Positions 57,712 to 64,000 of a stretch of 64,000 bases of DNA are shown piece by piece. The stretch comes from Mucidula mucida (taxonomy: Eukaryota; Basidiomycota; Agaricomycetes; Agaricales; Physalacriaceae). The notes beneath the pieces are model-generated. The model was not told the origin of the DNA. It saw nothing but the letters and a program-made list of their open reading frames with translations, and did not search any database. The stretch lies in contig JADNYV010000031.1 of the NCBI GenBank assembly GCA_015501055.1, positions 242,927-306,926 on the forward strand, read 5' to 3'. Both the position numbers and the translations under genes were made by a program. The stretch's first letter is position 1, and every line of letters starts with the position of its first letter.

Positions 57712-58239
57712 TGTTAGCGACTGACTAAGCCACGAGACTCAACCAGGTACCACAGTAAGAACTAAGGAAGAAAGTGTTCGCGTTCGTAAGACTAGGCTAG
57801 GCCATGTGTATAAACGAGATCGGAACTAAAGTACAATGATACTACACTACTGCTTATATACTAGTAAGTCTGTGTTTGAGACTCCTTGTCCATACGCGTT
57901 CCCACTAGGGATGCTCCACGCCCTTGACCCAGTGTTGTATGCTACTAGTCCGTGAAACCATTAAATACGAGTGGTAACTGCATGTAAGTAATAATACTGA
58001 AACGTCCATGTGTGCTACGAGTGTCGGCGGTGTGTATACAATAGGGAGTCCATGAGGTATCAGCATGTATGATGTCATCCATGTGTTGAACGTGTGTCCG
58101 ACATGAGTACGGCTTCGGTAATGAAAAGGAGTATGATCGGTGACGAAACAGATGATGAAACAGTCCGTTGGTTGATAAGACAAGCCCCCCGATAAGATAT
58201 GATAAGATTAAAAATGTGAAAATATGGCGATTCATAACA
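57712..58239 (-). repeat. 3' LTR of gypsy element, 528 bp
   Basis: In element sense it begins TGTTATGAATCGCC and ends CGCTAACA, so TG...CA. A TATA box (complement of 57854-57860) lies 32 nt upstream of the predicted transcript start at 57828. The second LTR starts at 63665 and matches from its first base. Confidence 0.9.
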
Positions 58240-58252
58240 TCACCCCCTCTTT
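58240..58252 (-). promoter_or_regulatory. polypurine tract
   Basis: The element-sense strand reads AAAGAGGGGGTGA directly before the 3' LTR, the position where plus-strand DNA synthesis starts. It overlaps the integrase stop codon. Confidence 0.75.
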
Positions 58253-59960
58253 AAGGCGCAAGTTCCATTCTGCGCCAGAGTCGCTCCATGAGGGCCGCAG
58301 AGGGTAGTGTGACGTCAAGGGGTTCAGTGTCAGGCAGTGGCATGGGTCGGAACAGATGTGATGGAAATTGCGACATGGGGACTTCAATGCGAGCAAGCGC
58401 GGATGGCTTCGGCTTGTTCGGATATTGTTGGTGGAAATTGCTGATAGCTTCGTCGGCATTTTTGAGATTGCATGCCGGTTCCCATGTCTGCTCGTGTGTG
58501 CCGTAACCCTTCCAGTGAACCTTGTATTGAAAACCCCCGCGGTACTTCCGGGAATTCACCACTTTCTCAACCTCCCATTCCGGTTCGGCTCCTTCCAGCA
58601 CAGGTGGTGGACGCGTGTCTCGGGGTTGCGTCGGAAATTGCGGCTCGTGGTAAGGCGTCAACAGGGCCTCATTGAACACGGGATGAATGCTTTTCCACGT
58701 GTGAGGAATCTGGAGCTTGTAAGAGCTCGTCCCGACTTTCTTGATCACTTTGAACGGCCCGAATCGTTTGTCATTGAGCTTCTTCATTGTTCGATCCGTG
58801 CTGAGATTCGTCCCTTCCAGCCATACTTTGTCGCCTTCCTTGTACTCCACTGCCTCTGTCCGTTTCCTGTCATAAAACCGTTTCATATCCTCTTTGGCCA
58901 TCTTCAATGCCGACCCCACTTCGTCCCATGTTTTCCTCATGCCGTCGGCAAACTCCTGTGCAGTCTCATTTCTCGATGCCGTTTTCGGGGCGGTGCCTTT
59001 GTAGGGATGTCTGCCCATGTCTGCAAAGAACGGAGTGACTTTAGTTGCCGAGTGTACCCGATCATTGTAAACAACTTCGGCAGAGGGTAGCCATTCGTGC
59101 CAGTCGTTCTGATGGTAGTTGACAAATAACCGTAAGAAATGTTCTATCTCTTGGTTCAGCCGTTCCGTCTGCCCATTTGCCTGTGGATGATACGCCGTTG
59201 TAAAGTTTCCTTGTATGCCCAACAACCGGTACAACTCCTTCATAAAACACGAGTGGTATTGTGGACCGCGATCATGTATCACCTGGCGTGGCATCCCATG
59301 TATGGGGAAAATGCGATCTCGGTAGATGCGGGCCATGCCTTCTGACGTCAGAGTGGTGTGTGTTGGTATGATGCGTAATTGCTTTGTAAAATGGTCCACA
59401 AACGTGCTGATGGTGTTGTATCCTCCCGATTCCGGCAGCTCTCCAATCATGTCCGTCCCTACTATTTCCCATGGCTCGCTTGGCACATCAATAGGATGAA
59501 GAGGTGCAGCCGGCTTCGTGCGATGTGACTTGGTGACCTGGCATTTTTGACACCCTTCTATGTATTCCCGGACGTCTCGGCTGATTCCTGGCCACCAATA
59601 GGTGCGTGTGATCAGCTCGAGGGTCTTGTATCGTCCAGGATGCCCTGCAAGCTGTGCATCATGGTGCATTCCAATAACTCTTCCCCGCAATTCCTTGTCC
59701 TTCGGTATGTAAATACGATCCTTCCACATAATAAGTCCATTTTCCTTCTCTTCCCATCCTTTTTCTTTGTTTTCTAATGCTTTTTGTACGTATCTGTCTT
59801 TGTTTCCTTTTCTTTGTTTGATTTTGTTAAGTAATTCGTCCTCCGGTGTATCTACTGTATGTAAAGAAAATTGAATTTGTGAAATAAAAAACTCCGGCTT
59901 GAGCAAAACAACGTTTTCGTTATCTTTTTCCCCCTTCTCAAGGCCTGTCATCCTTGACAA
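58251..59960 (-). CDS. gypsy integrase with C-terminal chromodomain
   Basis: Intact 569-codon frame. The zinc-binding N-terminal HHCC part ([20 protein letters not shown] ... CQKCQ) is followed by the catalytic core with [20 protein letters not shown] and [11 protein letters not shown], supplying D, D and E. A GPF/Y-like module ([18 protein letters not shown]) comes next. The chromodomain is [20 protein letters not shown], then [18 protein letters not shown]. Chromodomains guide such elements to methylated heterochromatin. The frame is separated from the RNase H part by one missing base near 59970 (KTMGKADALS region), so the true polyprotein is interrupted there. Confidence 0.93.
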   Translation of the reverse strand: MSRMTGLEKGEKDNENVVLLKPEFFISQIQFSLHTVDTPEDELLNKIKQRKGNKDRYVQKALENKEKGWEEKENGLIMWKDRIYIPKDKELRGRVIGMHHDAQLAGHPGRYKTLELITRTYWWPGISRDVREYIEGCQKCQVTKSHRTKPAAPLHPIDVPSEPWEIVGTDMIGELPESGGYNTISTFVDHFTKQLRIIPTHTTLTSEGMARIYRDRIFPIHGMPRQVIHDRGPQYHSCFMKELYRLLGIQGNFTTAYHPQANGQTERLNQEIEHFLRLFVNYHQNDWHEWLPSAEVVYNDRVHSATKVTPFFADMGRHPYKGTAPKTASRNETAQEFADGMRKTWDEVGSALKMAKEDMKRFYDRKRTEAVEYKEGDKVWLEGTNLSTDRTMKKLNDKRFGPFKVIKKVGTSSYKLQIPHTWKSIHPVFNEALLTPYHEPQFPTQPRDTRPPPVLEGAEPEWEVEKVVNSRKYRGGFQYKVHWKGYGTHEQTWEPACNLKNADEAISNFHQQYPNKPKPSALARIEVPMSQFPSHLFRPMPLPDTEPLDVTLPSAALMERLWRRMELAP

Positions 59961-61983
59961 GGCATCAGCTTTCCCATCGTCTTGCCCGGCTTGTGAATCA
60001 TCTGTATGTCATATTCCGCTAACTCCGTAACCCATCTCGCCTGCCTCCGATTCAACTTCTGTGGCTTCCGGAAGTACTGGAGGTTTTGATGATCGGTAAA
60101 CACCTCCACCGTCTCCTTGCTCCTAGAAGATACTGCCTCCAGTCATCAATTGAGTCCATATGGCCATCATTTCTTTGTCGTAGATCTCGTATTGTGTCAC
60201 TTCATTTAACGCACAGATCGGAAAGCCACTGGTCTCCATTTCCTTCAACAAACTGGGAAGAACGCCCCGTTGGCATAGTTCGAGGAGTCGCCTCAACTCG
60301 AAACTTGCCGTTGTCGCGTGGTACGATCAGAACGGGTTCTTCCGTCATCCTCCGTTTCAACTCCTCAAACGCCTCATGCTGCTCCTCTCCCCAAACCCAT
60401 TCGCCCTTCCCGGTTAGGATGTCAACGGCTTCGCTACTCCCGCAAATCCCGAATGAAACGTCGGTAGAAGTTGCAGAAGCCCAGAATGACTGTACTTCCT
60501 TCTTCTTCGTCGGCTCCTTCCATTCCTTCACTACGGCCACTTTTGCCGGATCCATCTTCACTTCTCCTCCTCCAACAATAACTCCCAAGTAATCTACAGT
60601 ATGTGCCTCAAAACTACATTTCTCGGGTTTTAAATACAACTTATTTACTCGCAATATCTCTAGTACTCGTCGTACAATATGCCTATGTTCTTCCAATGTG
60701 TTGTAAAAATAAGTATGTCGTCTAAGTAAACTATAACATGTCCTTCATCGATCAACTCCTTCAGAATGTGATTCATGAACGATTGGAACGTTGCCGGCGA
60801 GTTTGTAAGTCCGAAGAACATGACTGAGGGCTCGAACAGGCCTCGGTTTGTTCTAAACGCCGCTTTCCACTCATCACCTTCTTTGATCCGGATGTTATTG
60901 TAACCCCATCGGACATCCATCTTTGTGAAAACCTTTGCTCCCTTCACTTGTCGATAAGCTCCTGAATCAACGGCAAGGGTATTGGTTCTTGATTGTCATG
61001 TCATTCAACTTCCGATAATCCTGCACTGGCCGAAGGCTTCCGTCCTTCTTCTTGACAAAGAAGAATGGTGACGCCATGGGTGAGATTGATGGCCGTATGC
61101 GTCCCGTGCGTATGTTTTCCTCCAAGAACTCGTCTAATGCCTTCTGCTCGGATGGACTAAGGGGATAGACCTTGCAGTCAACCGGTTTGGAACCAGGCGT
61201 AAGTTCTATCGCGTGATCCCAGGGTCTTCGCTCCGGTAACTTGTCAAAGTCCGCCTTGCTGAATACATCGGAAAATTCCTCGATGTAAGGTGCAGCAGCG
61301 GATGAAGGCTGTTGTGATCTCAGCTTTTCACCGCTTTTGCGATAGTTGTCCCAGTCCATCCAGAACAAACGCTCTCCCTCTTCCAACTTCTCTTCTATGT
61401 CTTCTCCTTCATCTTCCGGGAGTTGTACTCGGGTAGATAGCCGCAGGGTCTGGGCATCGATCAAAGGTCAATGTGGATTCCGTCCAGTTGATCGTGGGGT
61501 TGTGATATCGTAGCCAATCTAGCCCCAAAAAGATACTTGTTTTGCCGAGATTGGTGACGGCCAACTCAATCTTTTCGGCGTGATCTCCGATCTTCATCCG
61601 GACCTCCACAAAACCTTCGATTGCTCCTCCCTCGTTTAGGGTTCCATCCGCATTGTAACAGGGAGCTTGACCGGTAACTCCTTGATCGGGAGTCCGTTCT
61701 TCTCGACGAATTCTTTATTGACACAAGAACCCGTTGCTCCACTGTCAAGAAGGGCACTCGTTTCCCATTCAGAGCCTGTGTGTACGCTCTCTATGGTTAC
61801 TCGGAGTTTCATGTCCTGCCCCTTTGTTCCCCGGATGTACTTCCTCGACTTTTTCAACTCCGTCACAACTTCCACCGCAGCTTCCTTTGTCAACGCTCTG
61901 ATCGCCATCACCTTCTCCTCCGTCGCTTCTCTCTCTCTCCGCTCCGGCATCCATGCTCTCAAAATTCCCACTGCTCTCGACAC
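59961..61983 (-). pseudogene. gypsy protease, reverse transcriptase and RNase H, frameshifted
   Basis: Protease LLDSGATGSCVNKEFVEKN is near 61740. A linker includes KTSIFLGLDWLRYHNPTINW. Reverse transcriptase starts in [20 protein letters not shown] near 61080, continues after two lost bases (near 60990 and 60950) with [19 protein letters not shown] and [11 protein letters not shown] (catalytic YLDD near 60720), and after another lost base near 60700 with LYLKPEKCSFEAHTVDYLGV. RNase H is patchy ([20 protein letters not shown] near 60100). The breaks are nearly all single-base losses, some in short runs. They may be real decay or uncorrected long-read errors. Confidence 0.88.
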
Positions 61984-62156
61984 GTCATCCTCTCTTAGCC
62001 GTTGTGCGATCCACTCGGGCGTATTTGGCTCAAATCTTTCTTTCGCAGGTTTTGTGGTAAGTCGTCGATGATATTTTAGATGTTTCAGTACCCGTACTGT
62101 AAATAATTCTGCATCTGACGACCCTTTCCTTGATGACTGCTCCGGCAGGACTGCGT

Positions 62157-63160
62157 CTACTGCGGGAGCTTCGCAAAACCCAACTCTTCGGCCAGCTTCT
62201 TCTTCTCCTCGTCATTCATTTCGGTCCATAACCCCGAATTGTCTGGGGTCGACCCTTCTTTGGACAGAACCTGCTGACATGGCCGTGTTCGCCACAGCTG
62301 AACAAAGTCCTCTTCGACGTGCGTTGTCGATGTCCATCGGCCTGCCGGCTCCTCCATAGGTAACACCGGTGGCATCTCGTCGTGTGATTGGCGTTGGGGT
62401 GGGTTTGTAGGATTGGCTCTCGATGTAGCCGCCTGCGGAGCTTGGGCGGGACTGCATGCCGGACCTCTTGCTCGCCGCCCGCCTTCTCCATAGCTGATCA
62501 TCTGAAGGATCTGTGCCTTCCAATCCTTGTACTTCTCTGGCAACCCGTCTCGGCTACCATAGATCTGATCATGATCTTCTCGTTGACATTGGTCTCGAGA
62601 AGTCGACAACAATGCGTCATCCTTGAATATCCTGCCTGAGTGAGCAGGACCTCGAACTTCTGGAAGAATCTTGAGCGGTGTCTTGCCCCTGGCGCAACCG
62701 CTCGATCTGGTCTTGCGCGTCTCGCGCGAGGTTGGAATCCACAAATCGCTCCTTCAAGTCTTCCTTGAACTCCGTCCAAGAGACTGTCCATTCCTCTTCT
62801 TCCTCATCGAAGTTCTGGTCCGAGTAGTTCTGGACCCATGCATCTACGTGATCTCCTCGGATGTAGGAGAGAACAACATCGATCCTTTCGGAGTCAGATG
62901 TGAGGTTGTTCTTCTTGTCACGGATGTATGTGAACATCGATCGCCACCAGCTCTTGTACTTGGACTTGTCCCCGTCATAGTCGTAAGGCTTGTTGACAAG
63001 GGATCGGCCTTTGATTTCGACATCGGCATGATGAGCGGGTGTGTGAGGAGCGGTTTCGGGTGCTTGTTGGACATGATGAATCGGGGTGATAGGATCGGAG
63101 AGTGAAAGGGTGAAAGTGGGATATGGAGATGCGGATTTGATGAAACGGGTGAGGGAATAG
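62157..63160 (-). pseudogene. gypsy gag with zinc knuckle, frameshifted
   Basis: A recognisable capsid-like stretch runs from SLVNKPYDYDGDKSKYKSWW (near 63000) through DVVLSYIRGDHVDAWVQNYS and WTEFKEDLKERFVDSNLARD. Then the frame changes several times (QKFEVLLTQAGYS; GLPEKYKDWKAQILQM). The zinc knuckle FSCGEHGHVSRFCPKKGRP near 62300 has lost its first Cys codon. No ATG was found at the head of the capsid frame; an ATG at 63074 is in another frame. Confidence 0.8.
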
Positions 63161-63650
63161 AGGTTTGGATGAATAAGGAGGAGTCGCCTAGATCTGAGAT
63201 AGAATCCAGGACTTGGTAGGGTGGGGAATGATGGTGTGTATCGTAAGGTAAGTAAGTAGTAGTATCGTAACTGTCTACGCTATTTTACCGACTACTGACT
63301 ACGTATCTACGGAGCCCAAGAGCTCGTCACAAGTTCGCAATTGCCCAGCCGACGTCCCTCTGGTGTGAGGTAAGCCGAAGTTTTCCTGGGAACGGGGGTT
63401 GACCCGTAAACAGCGCCCACTGAAGTGCAACTGCCAAAAGTTCGTTCTGTGAGAGCGGCTACTTCCAGCACCCGAGGCAGTTATCTCTAACTGTTAGCCG
63501 GCGCTACTGGGACCAATACACATGTATGCGGACGTGCGCTGGAATTAGGAATCCGTGATCTGTAAACAGGGAAAGGGAATAGGGAATGTGTGATGATCAA
63601 ACAGCGAAGTGCTGATCGACGATCAGGGATGTGTGGTAGGTGGTAGAAAG

Positions 63651-63662
63651 TAGTTCCGATCT
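63651..63662 (-). promoter_or_regulatory. self-primer binding site of gypsy element
   Basis: Two bases after the 5' LTR the element sense reads AGATCGGAACTA. This is the exact complement of TAGTTCCGATCT inside the LTR (complement of 63770-63781), which lies 32 nt below the TATA box and should be the 5' end of the RNA. Tf1-type elements prime this way. No tRNA 3' end complement is seen here. Confidence 0.75.
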
Positions 63663-63664
63663 TC

Positions 63665-64000
63665 TGTTAGCGACTGACTAAGCCACAGACTCAACCAGGT
63701 ACCACAGTAAGAACTAAGAAAGAAAGTCGTTTGCGTTCGTAAGACTAGGCTAGGCCAGGTGTATAAACGAGATCGGAACTAAAGTACAATGATACTACAC
63801 TACTGCTTATATACTAGTAAGTCTGTGTTTGAGACTCCTTGTCCATACGCGTTTCCCACTAGGGATGCTCCACGCCCTTGACCCAGTGTTGTATGCTACT
63901 AGTCCGTGAAACCATTAAATACGAGTGGTAACTGCATGTAAGTAATAATACTGAAACGACCATGTGTGCTACGAGTGTCGGCGGTGTGTATACAATAGGG
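63665..64000 (-). repeat. 5' LTR of gypsy element, cut by window end
   Basis: Matches 57712-58050 from the first base with a few substitutions and one-base indels (for example GCCATGTG against GCCAGGTG). A TATA box lies at the complement of 63807-63813. Confidence 0.92.

Larger units (their letters stand above)
57712..64000 (-). mobile_element. Ty3/gypsy chromovirus (LTR retrotransposon), gag-pol broken
   Basis: On the minus strand: 5' LTR beginning beyond the window and ending at 63665; self-complementary primer site; gag; protease; reverse transcriptase; RNase H; integrase; chromodomain; polypurine tract; 3' LTR (57712-58239). Integrase after reverse transcriptase plus a C-terminal chromodomain places it among the chromoviruses, and the primer site suggests the Tf1/sushi group. 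Several one-base indels break gag and the front half of pol. It is inserted in XZ copy 4. The two LTRs differ at a handful of positions over their shared 336 bp. Confidence 0.95.

Overview
The window looks like a repeat-rich, heterochromatin-like stretch of an Agaricomycete (mushroom-forming basidiomycete) genome. The reasons are the very short GT-AG introns (about 42-60 bp) inside every gene that can be spliced, and the protein families seen: a DUF6589-type protein, a basidiomycete RecQ-like helicase, F-box and PLAC8 genes, a fungal chromovirus and a pogo-like transposon. No rRNA, tRNA, CRISPR or bacterial features were seen.

Layout. 1-3148: Ty1/copia retrotransposon on the minus strand (gag, protease and integrase open; the rest lies outside the window). 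3149-6376: first copy of an intron-rich repeat (here called XZ), then an F-box C-terminal relic and a PLAC8 gene (6693-7252). 7326-10015: segment duplicated directly at 17872-20529; each copy carries a mitochondrial stomatin-like (SPFH) gene with a damaged 5' exon. 10560-17663: two further unrecognised repeats, W and Y, in divergent arrangement; they recur in rearranged, mostly inverted form at 49741-56424. 20782-27093: a cytidine-deaminase-like gene split by a 5.7 kb DNA transposon (20966-26683).

27474-30495: dead pogo-like transposon. About 30500-37630: very decayed multi-gene transposon remnants. 37832-40560: inverted copy of the PLAC8 / F-box end / XZ unit. 40868-42055: a repeat with an 18-bp minisatellite and a UBC13-like pseudogene. 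43035-44502: F-box gene followed by a PLAC8 relic. 45533-46778: gene with perfect 21-bp heptad repeats. 47080-57711: further XZ, Y and W copies. 57712-64000: minus-strand Ty3/gypsy chromovirus with its 3' LTR, broken gag-pol, intact integrase-chromodomain and the start of its 5' LTR.

The strongest candidate for an under-described system is the 20966-26683 element. It has perfect 151-bp terminal inverted repeats, a perfect 9-bp target duplication and two intact convergent multi-exon genes: a 974-residue DUF6589-type protein and a 688-residue RecQ-like helicase. It looks autonomous and recent. The DUF6589 protein keeps spaced D, D and E residues that could form a transposase active site.

The second best signal is in the gypsy element. 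Its primer-binding site is a 12-nt perfect complement of the predicted 5' end of its own RNA, 32 nt below a TATA box, which fits Tf1-type self-priming.
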